A stretch of 64,000 nt of DNA from Streptomyces apocyni (GCF_009739465.1 NZ_WHOM01000067.1:248001-312000), one strand, 5' to 3'; counted from the first letter of the stretch, positions 17,661 through 26,406 are shown. A program made the numbers and translations. Notes: generated by a model not told the origin, from the sequence alone.

Positions 17661-18826
17661 TGGGCGTGGACAGCAGCACTGAGGAGCGGATCAGGCGGTG
17701 GCGCCTGGTTCTAGGCGGAGAGTCCGCTGACGGCACCGGTTGCCAGCTAGCTGGCCAGGACGCGGCTATGGACGCGGCGCTCAGCGCCCTCTACGGCCAG
17801 GGGGAGCAGCCGGAGCAGGGGCGGCGGCGCGGCGCGGGGCTGGGGGCGTCGGCGCCGTCCGTCGCACGATGGCTTCGGGACATCCGGACGTATTTCCCCG
17901 CGTCCGTGGTGCAGGTGATGCAGCGCGACGCGATCGACCGGCTCGGGCTCTCCACGCTCCTCCTAGAGCCGGAGATGCTCGAAGCGGTCGAGGCGGATGT
18001 GCACCTCGTGGGCACCCTGCTCTCGCTCAACAAGGCCATGCCGGAGACGACGAAGGAGACCGCACGCGCTGTGGTCCGCAAGGTCGTCGACGACCTGGAG
18101 AAGCGCCTCGCCAGTCGCACCCGCGCCACACTCACCGGCGCCCTGGACCGCTCGGCCCGGATCAACCGGCCGCGCCACCGCGACATCGACTGGAACCGCA
18201 CCATCGCGGCCAACCTCAAGAACTACCTGCCCGAATACGGCACGATCGTCCCCGAACGACTCGTCGGGTACGGCCGGGCGTCCCAGTCGGTGAAGAAGGA
18301 AGTGGTCCTCTGCATCGACCAGTCGGGCTCGATGGCCGCTTCCGTCGTGTACGCCTCCGTCTTCGGCGCCGTGCTCGCCTCCATGCGGTCCATCCAGACC
18401 CGCCTGGTCGTCTTCGACACGGCCGTCGTGGATCTCACCGACCAGCTTGACGATCCGGTCGACGTCCTCTTCGGCACCCAACTCGGCGGCGGCACCGACA
18501 TCAACCGCGCGCTCGCGTACTGCCAGTCGCAGATCACCCGGCCCGCGGACACCGTGGTCGTGCTCATCTCCGACCTCTACGAAGGGGGAATACGCGACGA
18601 GATGCTGAAGCGGGTCGCGGCGATGAAGGCCTCGGGTGTGCAGTTCGTGACGCTGCTCGCGCTGTCGGACGAGGGCGCGCCCGCCTACGACCGGGAGCAC
18701 GCGGCGGCGCTCGGTGCGCTCGGCGCACCGGCGTTCGCCTGCACCCCCGACCTCTTCCCGGAGGTGATGGCGGCGGCGATCGAGAAACGGCCCCTGCCCA
18801 TACCGGACATGGCGACTCATCAGTAA
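17660..18826 (+). CDS. VWA (von Willebrand factor A) domain protein
   Basis: This 388-residue protein has a C-terminal VWA domain. The metal-binding MIDAS motif DQSGS starts near residue 220, followed by LGGGTDINRAL (the second MIDAS Thr) and VVLISDLYEGG (the third MIDAS Asp). The N-terminal 200 residues are helical and include RWLRDIRTYFP. VWA proteins paired with MoxR ATPases act as metal-dependent docking proteins. The ATG overlaps the DUF5682 stop (TGATG), making this the last gene of the MoxR-DUF5682-VWA operon. No signal peptide is seen, so it should be cytoplasmic. Confidence 0.92.
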   Translation: MGVDSSTEERIRRWRLVLGGESADGTGCQLAGQDAAMDAALSALYGQGEQPEQGRRRGAGLGASAPSVARWLRDIRTYFPASVVQVMQRDAIDRLGLSTLLLEPEMLEAVEADVHLVGTLLSLNKAMPETTKETARAVVRKVVDDLEKRLASRTRATLTGALDRSARINRPRHRDIDWNRTIAANLKNYLPEYGTIVPERLVGYGRASQSVKKEVVLCIDQSGSMAASVVYASVFGAVLASMRSIQTRLVVFDTAVVDLTDQLDDPVDVLFGTQLGGGTDINRALAYCQSQITRPADTVVVLISDLYEGGIRDEMLKRVAAMKASGVQFVTLLALSDEGAPAYDREHAAALGALGAPAFACTPDLFPEVMAAAIEKRPLPIPDMATHQ

Positions 18827-18918
18827 CAGGGGGCTTGCGCGAAGCCAGGAGTTCCATGCAAGGATCGGCGCGCGCCGCGTACGGAGCGGCATATTCCGCG
18901 ATAGGAGTTCACCTCACC

Positions 18919-19998
18919 TTGACTGCCACAGCCACGCTTCGCCCTGCCGCCCGGCGCCTTGTGCGCTCGGTGGTCGGGTGGCGTGCGCTGCGGGTGGCCC
19001 TGTTCCTCAGCGGTCTGCTGGCGCTCGGCCTCATCGGCGCGGCACAGGCGCAGGCGTCTGAACTCGCGCCTGACGCGCCTGACGCTCCGGGCGAGTCCCG
19101 GCTCCTCGAGGCCGAGTCCGCCGCCGAGGCCGAGGCCGCGACCCCTGCCGAGGCCCTGACCGACGCGACCGAGGAGACGGAGGCGTTGGACTCCATACGT
19201 GAGACCGCGCAGCGGTCGACTGACGGTGCCGCGGCCGCCGTTTCCGACGCGGCCCAGGTGCCGGACGTGGCTTCGGACGTGGCTGACGTGGCTTCGGACG
19301 TGGTTTCGGACGTGGTTTCGGACGCGGCGCCGATCGACCGGGGCGCTGAGGTTGCCCGCGTCGTCGAGGGCGCTGGCGCCGCTGGTGGCGAGCGCCTTGG
19401 TGGTGTGGTGGGTGCCGTGGGTGCCCCGGTGAGGGACAGGCTGAGTGAGTCCGTCCAGGCTGTTGGTGACGGGCTGCGGTCCGTTTCTGAGACGGTGCGG
19501 CAGCCGGTGGACCGGAGGGTTGGGAGGCTGGTCGGGGAGGCCGTGCGGCCGGGCGCTGACGGTGACCCGGTGGCGGCTGAGCGGGGGCAGGTGAAGCGGG
19601 GCGGCGTGGACGCTGCCACCGACGCTGCCGATCTTTCCGCCGCCGCCTCCTCGCCGGTGGTGGAGCCGACGGCTACGTACAGGCCGCTGGACACCCGGGG
19701 CTTGGACGGCGGCTCCGTGATGAGCCGTGGCCACGCCGTCGTTGACGGGATCGTCGCCGTACCGCCGCATGCGTCGCTTCCGATTCGAATTCCGCTTCCG
19801 CGGCCATTGGTGCCGCAGCCGTTCGGCGTCGGTGCCCACGCGGTCGTGGACAGCGGCACTCAGCGCCACCACGGTGAGCCCCTTGCCGCCACCCTCTCCG
19901 GCGGCGCGTCCGTTCAGCTCGTCCCGGGACCCGGTGCCCCCGAGACGTACTCACCGGTCCGCGACCGGCACCGCGACATCCTCGAATTCCCCGGTTAG
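18919..19998 (+). CDS. Secreted low-complexity protein of unknown function
   Basis: This 359-residue predicted secreted protein has a twin-Arg-like basic N-region (RPAARRLVRSVVGWR), a hydrophobic core and an AQA cleavage region near residue 47. The mature part is rich in Ala, Asp, Glu and Val, with a short repeat of VASDV/VVSDV units about residues 115-135. It has no cysteines in a recognisable pattern and no known domain. The TTG at 18919 with AGGAG upstream is chosen because third-position GC rises sharply from this codon. An ATG at 18856, also with an AGGAG, would add 21 residues of low-GC3 sequence. The next gene encodes another secreted repeat protein. Confidence 0.6.
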   Translation: MTATATLRPAARRLVRSVVGWRALRVALFLSGLLALGLIGAAQAQASELAPDAPDAPGESRLLEAESAAEAEAATPAEALTDATEETEALDSIRETAQRSTDGAAAAVSDAAQVPDVASDVADVASDVVSDVVSDAAPIDRGAEVARVVEGAGAAGGERLGGVVGAVGAPVRDRLSESVQAVGDGLRSVSETVRQPVDRRVGRLVGEAVRPGADGDPVAAERGQVKRGGVDAATDAADLSAAASSPVVEPTATYRPLDTRGLDGGSVMSRGHAVVDGIVAVPPHASLPIRIPLPRPLVPQPFGVGAHAVVDSGTQRHHGEPLAATLSGGASVQLVPGPGAPETYSPVRDRHRDILEFPG

Positions 19999-20094
19999 GG
20001 CAGGCCTTCCCCGCCGTCTGACCTGCCGCGCGGGGGCGGGACAGGTCTGCCCACCGAAGCACCCGAGTGCGAATTCGAAGGATCTGACGCAAGC

Positions 20095-20952
20095 ATGAGC
20101 AAGCACAGCAGCAAGCACGCCAAGCCGAACACGGGCAGCGGGAACATCCGCCGCTCCATCGTGATAGCCGCGGGCGCCACCGGAATGATCGCGCTGGGCG
20201 CGGGCGCCGCGAACGCCACGGACCTCGGCAAGCTCCCCGTCTCCGTGCCGGTCAGCACGCCGGACGTCGACGATGCCAACACCCCCGAGACCTCGGACGC
20301 CACCGACACCGCCGACGCGGCCGGTCGGACCGGCGAGGCGCACACCCCGGAGTACGACCTGCCGGCCATCCCGGGCGCCCCCGAGGTCTCCACGCCTGAC
20401 GCCGAGGCCACGGTCGACGCCGAGGTCGACTACCTCTTCGGCCCGCTGGCCGACTTCGCCCCGCAGCTCGTCGACGAGGCGCCGGGCCACGCCGACGACG
20501 TCGCGCGGACCGCGGGCCCGATCGTCGACGAGACCGCGTACGCCGTCCTGCCGCCGCTGGCCGTCGACGCGGTCCAGGCGGTGCTCCCGGTCGTCGAGCG
20601 GGCCGGAGGCGACGCCACCGGGCTCGCCGACGGCGTGGCGGGCGACGTGACGGGCAGCGCCGTGCCCTTCGCCCAGGACGCGACCGGCGAGGTGAAGCCC
20701 TACGCCGGTGCCGTCACCGGAGACGCGAAGGACTTCGCCGAGACGGTGGTGGCCCCGGTCAAGCCGCTCGCCAAGGGCGTCGGCGGCAACACCACCGATC
20801 TGGCGCAGAACGTGACGGGCGGCGCCGAGCCGGTCGCCGAGGGCGTCGTGGGAACCGTCACATCCGACGCCGAGCCGCTCGTCGAGAACATCGCGACCGG
20901 GACCCAGGGCGCGGTCTCGTCCGTCACCCCGAGCTACGTGCCCAGCTTCTGA
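20095..20952 (+). CDS. Secreted acidic repeat protein of unknown function
   Basis: This 285-residue predicted secreted protein has an N-terminal signal peptide (basic NIRRS, hydrophobic stretch, cleavage near AANAT at about residue 41). The mature protein is acidic and rich in Ala, Asp, Gly, Thr and Val. Its second half is a loose repeat of 15-20 residues with G-D-A/V-T/K-G/P units, such as GDATGLADGVAGDVTG and TGDAKDFAETVVAP. No catalytic residues or cysteines stand out. It follows another secreted protein gene by 96 bp on the same strand and precedes the sucC promoter region. The function is unknown; a structural or surface role is only a guess. Confidence 0.7.
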   Translation: MSKHSSKHAKPNTGSGNIRRSIVIAAGATGMIALGAGAANATDLGKLPVSVPVSTPDVDDANTPETSDATDTADAAGRTGEAHTPEYDLPAIPGAPEVSTPDAEATVDAEVDYLFGPLADFAPQLVDEAPGHADDVARTAGPIVDETAYAVLPPLAVDAVQAVLPVVERAGGDATGLADGVAGDVTGSAVPFAQDATGEVKPYAGAVTGDAKDFAETVVAPVKPLAKGVGGNTTDLAQNVTGGAEPVAEGVVGTVTSDAEPLVENIATGTQGAVSSVTPSYVPSF

Positions 20953-21319
20953 GCCGATGAGGAGACAGGCAGACATACAGAGCTGAGCTCCTGACTAGCT
21001 GAAGTAGCTGATCGTGGGCCGGACAGCGGGACTCGTCAGCGCACCGGAGGGGACCCGGAAGCGTTTCGATCCGCCGTCTGGCCCACGATCTGTGACTGTA
21101 ATCACCGCCGCAGTGTGATCTGCGATTTAGGGCCCCAGGGCCTGCGGCGATAATCTGCGAGACGGACATGCCGCGTCCACGGACACCGTGAGCGCCTTCC
21201 CTGTGACAGCGCCCGTCACGTTGCCCTTCGCGGCACGCCCACGCAGACAACGAATCGCAAGAGCGGCGATGCAGGCGATGCACACCGCTCGCGAGACCAC
21301 TGAAAAGGGATGGACGCGC
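20953..21319 (+). other. Intergenic region upstream of sucC
   Basis: This stretch of about 370 bp contains the inverted repeat at 21010-21090 and a weak promoter-like pair (TTTAGG, then GATAAT near 21153) about 160 bp before the sucC start. No reading frame in it looks like protein. An in-frame ATG upstream of sucC at 21188 gives unlikely sequence and no ribosome site. Confidence 0.4.
21010..21090. repeat. Long imperfect inverted repeat between the secreted-protein gene and sucC
   Basis: Two 20-bp arms (21010-21029 and 21071-21090) are complementary except at two positions and enclose 41 bp. The structure begins 58 bp after the secreted-protein stop and ends 230 bp before the sucC start. It could be a terminator with a long loop, a small RNA, or a remnant of a palindromic element. 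Confidence 0.55.
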
Positions 21320-22504
21320 GTGGACCTGTTCGAGTACCAGGCGAGGGACCTCTTCGCCAAGCACGGTGTACCGGTGCTGGCCGGTGAAGTCATCGACACG
21401 CCTGAGGCGGCGCGCGCGGTGACCGAGCGTCTTGGCGGCAAGTCCGTCGTCAAGGCCCAGGTCAAGGTCGGTGGCCGTGGCAAGGCCGGTGGCGTGAAGC
21501 TGGCCGCCACACCGGACGAGGCCGTCGCCCGCGCGACGGACATCCTCGGCATGGACATCAAGGGCCACACGGTCCACAAGGTGATGATCGCCGAGACGGC
21601 TCCGGAGATCGCCGAGGAGTACTACGTCTCGTACCTCCTCGACCGCACGAACCGCACCTTCCTCGCCATGGCGTCCGTTCAGGGCGGCGTGGAGATCGAG
21701 GTCGTCGCGGAGGAGAACCCCGACGCCCTCGCGAAGGTCCCGGTGAACGCCAACGAAGGCGTGAGCATCGAGAAGGCCCGCGAGATCGTCGCCCAGGCGA
21801 AGTTCCCGGCCGAGGTCGCCGAGCAGGTCGCCGAGATCATGGTGACCCTGTGGGACACCTTCATCAAGGAGGACGCGCTCCTCGTTGAGGTCAACCCGCT
21901 GGCCAAGGTCGCCGACGGCCGTGTCATCGCCCTCGACGGCAAGGTCTCGCTCGACGAGAACGCCGAGTTCCGCCAGCCCGACCACGAGGCGCTCGAGGAC
22001 AAGGCCGCAGCCAACCCGCTCGAGGCTGCCGCCAAGGCCAAGAACCTCAACTACGTCAAGCTGGACGGCGAGGTCGGCATCATCGGCAACGGCGCGGGTC
22101 TCGTGATGAGCACCCTCGACGTCGTCGCGTACGCCGGTGAGAAGCACAGCAACGTCAAGCCCGCCAACTTCCTCGACATCGGTGGCGGCGCCTCCGCCGA
22201 GGTCATGGCGAACGGCCTGGAGATCATCCTCGGCGACCCGGACGTCAAGTCCGTGTTCGTCAACGTCTTCGGTGGCATCACCGCCTGTGACGAGGTCGCC
22301 AACGGCATCGTGCAGGCCCTGGAGCTGCTGAAGTCCAAGGGCGAGGACGTCACCAAGCCGCTCGTCGTGCGCCTGGACGGCAACAACGCGGAGCTCGGTC
22401 GCAAGATCCTGAGCGACGCCAACCACCCGCTCGTGCAGCGCGTGGACACCATGGACGGCGCGGCCGACAAGGCCGCCGAGCTCGCCGCAGCGGCTGCGAA
22501 GTAA
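21320..22504 (+). CDS. sucC: Succinyl-CoA synthetase (ADP-forming) beta subunit
   Basis: This 394-residue ATP-grasp protein begins VDLFEYQARDLFAKHGVPV, the typical SucC N-terminus. Further family features are KAQVKVGGRGKAGGVKLA, LVEVNPLAKVADGRVIALD (metal and nucleotide site) and NFLDIGGGASAE. With SucD it interconverts succinyl-CoA and succinate with nucleotide phosphorylation in the TCA cycle. The GTG at 21320, preceded by AAAAGGGA, gives the usual length. sucD follows after 20 bp, so the two are one operon. The same order followed by perM-purN-purH is known in mycobacteria. Confidence 0.97.
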   Translation: MDLFEYQARDLFAKHGVPVLAGEVIDTPEAARAVTERLGGKSVVKAQVKVGGRGKAGGVKLAATPDEAVARATDILGMDIKGHTVHKVMIAETAPEIAEEYYVSYLLDRTNRTFLAMASVQGGVEIEVVAEENPDALAKVPVNANEGVSIEKAREIVAQAKFPAEVAEQVAEIMVTLWDTFIKEDALLVEVNPLAKVADGRVIALDGKVSLDENAEFRQPDHEALEDKAAANPLEAAAKAKNLNYVKLDGEVGIIGNGAGLVMSTLDVVAYAGEKHSNVKPANFLDIGGGASAEVMANGLEIILGDPDVKSVFVNVFGGITACDEVANGIVQALELLKSKGEDVTKPLVVRLDGNNAELGRKILSDANHPLVQRVDTMDGAADKAAELAAAAAK

Positions 22505-22524
22505 GGAAGAGGACTCAGACCACC

Positions 22525-23409
22525 ATGGCTATCTTCCTCACCAAGGACAGCAAGGTCATCGTCCAGGGCATGACCGGTGCCACGGGCATGAAGCACACCA
22601 AGCTCATGCTCGGTGACGGCACCAACATCGTCGGCGGCGTGAACCCGCGCAAGGCCGGTACGTCCGTCGACTTCGACGGCACCGAGGTCCCCGTATTCGG
22701 GACCGTCGCCGAGGCGATGGAGAAGACGGGCGCCGACGTGTCCGTGCTCTTCGTGCCGCCCGCCTTCTCGAAGGCCGCCGTCGTCGAGGCGATCGACGCC
22801 GAGATCCCGCTGGCCGTCGTGATCACCGAGGGCATCGCCGTCCACGACTCGGCCGCGTTCTACGCGTACGCCGTCGAGAAGGGCAACAAGACCCGGATCA
22901 TCGGCCCGAACTGCCCCGGCCTGATCACCCCCGGCCAGTCGAACGCGGGCATCATCCCGGGCGACATCACCAAGCCGGGCCGTATCGGCCTGGTCTCGAA
23001 GTCCGGCACGCTGACGTACCAGATGATGTACGAGCTCCGTGACATCGGCTTCTCCTCGGCCGTCGGCATCGGTGGCGACCCGGTCATCGGTACGACGCAC
23101 ATCGACGCCCTCGCGGCGTTCGAGGCCGACCCCGACACCGACCTGATCGTGATGATCGGCGAGATCGGCGGCGACGCCGAGGAGCGTGCGGCGGACTTCA
23201 TCGCGAAGAACGTCACCAAGCCGGTCGTCGGCTACGTCGCGGGCTTCACCGCGCCCGAGGGCAAGACCATGGGCCACGCCGGCGCCATCGTCTCCGGCTC
23301 CTCCGGCACCGCCCAGGCGAAGAAGGAGGCCCTCGAGGCCGCGGGCGTCAAGGTCGGCAAGACCCCGACCGAGACCGCCAAGCTGGCACGCGAGGCGCTC
23401 ACCGCCTGA
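22525..23409 (+). CDS. sucD: Succinyl-CoA synthetase (ADP-forming) alpha subunit
   Basis: This 294-residue alpha subunit begins MAIFLTKDSKVIVQGMTG with the CoA-binding Rossmann fold. It contains GPNCPGLITPGQ and KPGRIGLVSKSGTLTYQM. The active-site His that is phosphorylated in catalysis lies in GHAGAIVSG near residue 251. It forms the heteromeric succinyl-CoA synthetase with SucC, 20 bp upstream. AAGGAAGAGGA precedes the ATG. A strong hairpin immediately after the stop ends the operon and faces the convergent regulator gene. Confidence 0.97.
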   Translation: MAIFLTKDSKVIVQGMTGATGMKHTKLMLGDGTNIVGGVNPRKAGTSVDFDGTEVPVFGTVAEAMEKTGADVSVLFVPPAFSKAAVVEAIDAEIPLAVVITEGIAVHDSAAFYAYAVEKGNKTRIIGPNCPGLITPGQSNAGIIPGDITKPGRIGLVSKSGTLTYQMMYELRDIGFSSAVGIGGDPVIGTTHIDALAAFEADPDTDLIVMIGEIGGDAEERAADFIAKNVTKPVVGYVAGFTAPEGKTMGHAGAIVSGSSGTAQAKKEALEAAGVKVGKTPTETAKLAREALTA

Positions 23410-23422
23410 GCGTCTTCCGGTA

Positions 23423-23465
23423 CGTGTGGGCCCGTACTCCCTTTCGGGGGGTGCGGGCCCACACG
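23423..23465. terminator. Bidirectional terminator hairpin after sucD
   Basis: A perfect 12-bp stem (23423-23434 with 23454-23465) has further pairing inside its 19-nt centre. It sits between the convergent sucD and XRE/sigma-like genes, 14 bp after one stop and 5 bp after the other. Confidence 0.85.
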
Positions 23466-23469
23466 CGTG

Positions 23470-24663
23470 CTAGTGGGCCTGCGGGATCAGTCGTTCCGGG
23501 CCGTTCATCGGTTCCGCCTTGAGCTTCTCGCGGAGCTCGCTGACCCGCTCGGACAGCTGGCCGGGCCCCATCCGCGGCGGCACCCCGCTGATCGTCTCGC
23601 CGGGGGCGCGGGGCGGCTCGTAGCGGGTCGGAGCGGTCGCCAGGGTCAGTGCGGAGGCCCCGACGATCAGCGCCGTGAACGCGATCGCCGCGCGGGTCCA
23701 GAACCGGGTCCGCTGCTCGCTCGCGCTACGGACCCGGCGTGCGGGCGGGGCGGCCAGCTTCTCGGAAGCGGCCAGCTCGGTGAGCCGCCGGTGCAGTTCC
23801 GGCGGGGCCGAGAGTTCGGGTAGCCGCTCGGCGACGGTCTCCCGGGCGTGCAGCAGCCGGTTCGCGGCGGCCGGAGTGGTGGCCTCCGTTTCGGCCGCGG
23901 TCTCGGGCAGGTCGAGTCCCACGCCGTCGTAGAGGACCAGGGTGCGCCGGTACGCGGGGGGCAGGCTGAGCAGTGTGCTGAGCAGCTCGCGGTCGTCGCG
24001 CGCGGCGGGTGGCGCGTCCGGGTGCCGGTGCGCGCTGCGGAGGCGGTGCCAGGGAGAGAGGGCGTACTCGTACGCCGCGGCCCGTACCCAGCCCACCGGG
24101 TCCCGGTCGGTCGCGACTTCTGGCCAGCGCTCCCAGGCCTGGTGGAAGGCCCGCTCCACGGATTCCTTGGCCAGCGCGCGCCGCCCGGTGAGCAGGTAGG
24201 TCTGGCGTACGAGGTCGGGGGCGCTGAAGGCGTAGAGGGCGTCGAACGCCTGGGCTGGGGTGAGGGGGAGATGGGGGGTGGGGGCGACGCCGCCCTCGGT
24301 GCCGGTGCCCGTGCCGGTGCCGGTGCCGGTGCCCGTGCCGGTGTCGGTGTCGGCGTCGGCGTTGGTGTCGGCGTTGGCGTCGGCGTTGGTGTTGGTGGTT
24401 TTGGTGGGAGCTGTCGTGTGGGTAGCTCTGGCGGGTTCTGCTTCCGCTTCCGCCTCTGCTTCAGTCAACGCCGCGGCGAGCAGTTCCGCGTAGGCCTCGA
24501 GGGTGCGGCCCCGGGGGCGGGTGCGGCCGGTCTCCCAGGACCGTACGGTCGCGCGGGTTACCCCCACCTCGGCGGCGACCTGGGCCTGGGTCAGCGCCTT
24601 CGACTCCCGCAGTCTGCGGCGTTCCTTCGGGGGCGGCAGGGAGGTGGCGGGGTTCTGGGGCAT
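23470..24663 (-). CDS. XRE-type HTH fused to a sigma-70-like core and a membrane helix
   Basis: This 397-residue protein begins with an XRE helix-turn-helix (about residues 12-65, LTQAQVAAEVGVTRATVRSW). A low-complexity Asn/Ala/Asp/Thr/Gly linker (about residues 85-125) follows, then a region like ECF sigma factors: a sigma-2-like helix set around RQTYLLTGRRALAKESVERAFHQAWERWP and a degenerate sigma-4-like part around LLSLPPAYRRTLVLYDGVGL. A membrane helix near residues 320-340 and a short outer tail end the protein. This looks like a membrane-tethered regulator. DNA-binding competence of the sigma-like part is uncertain. The linker is encoded by a hexanucleotide-based repeat that could vary in length without a frameshift. 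It is convergent with sucD. Confidence 0.75.
   Translation of the reverse strand: MPQNPATSLPPPKERRRLRESKALTQAQVAAEVGVTRATVRSWETGRTRPRGRTLEAYAELLAAALTEAEAEAEAEPARATHTTAPTKTTNTNADANADTNADADTDTGTGTGTGTGTGTGTEGGVAPTPHLPLTPAQAFDALYAFSAPDLVRQTYLLTGRRALAKESVERAFHQAWERWPEVATDRDPVGWVRAAAYEYALSPWHRLRSAHRHPDAPPAARDDRELLSTLLSLPPAYRRTLVLYDGVGLDLPETAAETEATTPAAANRLLHARETVAERLPELSAPPELHRRLTELAASEKLAAPPARRVRSASEQRTRFWTRAAIAFTALIVGASALTLATAPTRYEPPRAPGETISGVPPRMGPGQLSERVSELREKLKAEPMNGPERLIPQAH
24296..24395. repeat. Hexanucleotide-based tandem repeat inside the XRE/sigma-like gene
   Basis: About 100 bp consist of repeated GTGCCG/GTGTCG/GCGTTG-type 6-bp units, which encode the (TG)n and (NAD/DTNAD)n linker on the minus strand. 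The unit is a multiple of three, so slippage would change linker length only. Confidence 0.8.
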
Positions 24664-24825
24664 GTCGGACTCTCCACACCGTGGGCCTTAGGACCGTTTT
24701 CCGCAGGTTGGTGCGCCGAGCGCGGCACCATGCCGTACGGAAAAGTACATAAACGTATCTTGAGCGACACTTCCGGCATTCGCCTGTTACCCGGACGAAG
24801 CGCGTGTCGTTGGGAGCATGGCGGC

Positions 24826-26328
24826 GTGCCGCAGATGACCGATCACGCCCGTCGCGCGTCCCTGCTGTTCTCCGGCCTCGCGAAGCGCCGCCGAGTGCCC
24901 GGCCTGGCCACGTCGCTGCTCGGCGGCGTGATCGCCGCGGGCCTTGGGCTTGGCGCGCTCGCGGTTCTGGTGATGGGGCTGTGGATCAGCTCGCCCTATC
25001 CGGACAGTGGGCCCGGTGGCGCGCTGCGGGTCGCGGCGGGGCTGTGGCTGCTCGCCCATGGCGCCGAGTTGATCCGTACCGACACGTTGTCCGGTGTGCC
25101 CGCGCCGGTGGGGGTGACGCCGTTGCTGCTGGTCGCGCTGCCTGGCTGGCTGCTGCACCGGGCGGCGCGGGACGCGGTGGACGCGGCGGCCGAGGTGCGG
25201 GGCGCGCTGTGTGGGGTGGTCGCGGGGTATCTGCTGGTCGGTGCGGCCGCGACGGCGTACGCCATGGGTGGCTCGCTGCGGCCGGACGTGCGGAGCGCCG
25301 CGCTGCACCTGGTCGCCGTCGCGGTGCTCGCGGCGGCGGCCGGGGTGTGGACGGGGTACGGGCGGCCGCGTGGCCCGCTGCCGCCCGGGCTGCGGCGGGG
25401 CCTGGAGGTGCTGCCTGGTGGGCTGCGGTGGTTCCTGGTACGGGACCGGGGCGCGGTCGCGGGGCGGGCTGGGGCGGCCGGGGCGCTGGTGCTGCTCGGG
25501 GGTGGTGCGCTGTTGGTCGCGGTGTCCCTGGTGTGCCATATGGGGGCGGCGCAGGGGATGTTCTCGCAGGTCACGGGGGAGGGGGACTGGTCGGGGCGGT
25601 TCGCCGTGCTGTTGGTGGCGCTCGCGCTGGTGCCGAACGCGGTGGTGTGGGGTGCGGCGTATGGGCTTGGTCCCGGCTTCGCGCTGGGTACGGGGGAAGG
25701 CGGCGGGGGTGTCGTCTGGCCGCTCGCGGGGCCGTCCGTGGATGCGCTGCCGCCGTTTCCGCTGCTGGCGGCGATGCCGGACGCGGGTGCGGGTACGCCG
25801 TTGAACTGGGCGGCGGTGGGGGTGGCGGTCGCGTCAGGGGTGGCGGTGGGGTGGTTCACCGTGCGGGGCGACGACGCTGTCCGGCCTGTGGGCCGGTCCG
25901 TGGGGGAGACGGCGCTGGTGGCGGTCTTCGCGGCGGGGTTGTGCGGGGTGGGGGTGGGGGCGCTCGCGGGTCTCTCGGGTGGGCCGCTCGGGGTGGGGGG
26001 ACTGGCGTCGTTTGGGCCGGTGTGGTGGCAGGTGGGGGGCGCGGCGCTGGGATGGGGTGGGGTGGTGGGGGTGCCGGTGGCTTTGGGGCGGCGGTGGTGG
26101 TTTGGGCGGGGTGAGCCTGTTTCCGGTTCGGCCGCTGTCCCGGAGGCCGCCGCTGTCCCGGCGGCCGCGTCGGGGCCCGGCTCCGATGTCGACTCCGGCT
26201 TTGAGCTGTACGACTTTCTGGAGGTGGGGGCTGAGGTCAAGGATTCATCCCCCACCCCGCCCCTTCCCGAGAGTCCTCAAGCGCTGGACAGGCTTGCTCA
26301 ACCGTCTCCCGGTCCCGACCGAGCTTAA
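24826..26328 (+). CDS. Polytopic membrane protein, PerM/DUF6350-like
   Basis: This 500-residue membrane protein has about ten hydrophobic helices rich in Gly, Ala, Val and Leu, then a cytoplasmic-like acidic tail. Position and topology match the DUF6350/PerM family. In Mycobacterium tuberculosis perM (Rv0955) lies between sucCD and purN-purH and is needed for cell division under stress, and the same arrangement is seen here. The GTG at 24826 has GGGAG 9 nt upstream, and an ATG at 24835 is the alternative. The last 70 residues are Pro/Ala-rich. It diverges from the XRE/sigma-like gene. The inference of a division role rests on synteny and family resemblance. Confidence 0.75.
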   Translation: MPQMTDHARRASLLFSGLAKRRRVPGLATSLLGGVIAAGLGLGALAVLVMGLWISSPYPDSGPGGALRVAAGLWLLAHGAELIRTDTLSGVPAPVGVTPLLLVALPGWLLHRAARDAVDAAAEVRGALCGVVAGYLLVGAAATAYAMGGSLRPDVRSAALHLVAVAVLAAAAGVWTGYGRPRGPLPPGLRRGLEVLPGGLRWFLVRDRGAVAGRAGAAGALVLLGGGALLVAVSLVCHMGAAQGMFSQVTGEGDWSGRFAVLLVALALVPNAVVWGAAYGLGPGFALGTGEGGGGVVWPLAGPSVDALPPFPLLAAMPDAGAGTPLNWAAVGVAVASGVAVGWFTVRGDDAVRPVGRSVGETALVAVFAAGLCGVGVGALAGLSGGPLGVGGLASFGPVWWQVGGAALGWGGVVGVPVALGRRWWFGRGEPVSGSAAVPEAAAVPAAASGPGSDVDSGFELYDFLEVGAEVKDSSPTPPLPESPQALDRLAQPSPGPDRA

Positions 26329-26406
26329 GAATGGCCTCAAACGCCGACCGGGCTGGATTTTGCGGGGCAGGCTGGGGAAGCGCGTAGTGGGTGGGGTGGA
26401 GGAGCC

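Noticed and set aside
20924..22426. Long open frame antisense to sucC
   Set aside because: sucC is unmistakable on the other strand. The antisense translation is a compositional artefact rich in Val, Leu, Asp and Gly.
24296..24395. CRISPR-like array
   Set aside because: The repeats are 6-bp units with no spacers, inside a coding linker.
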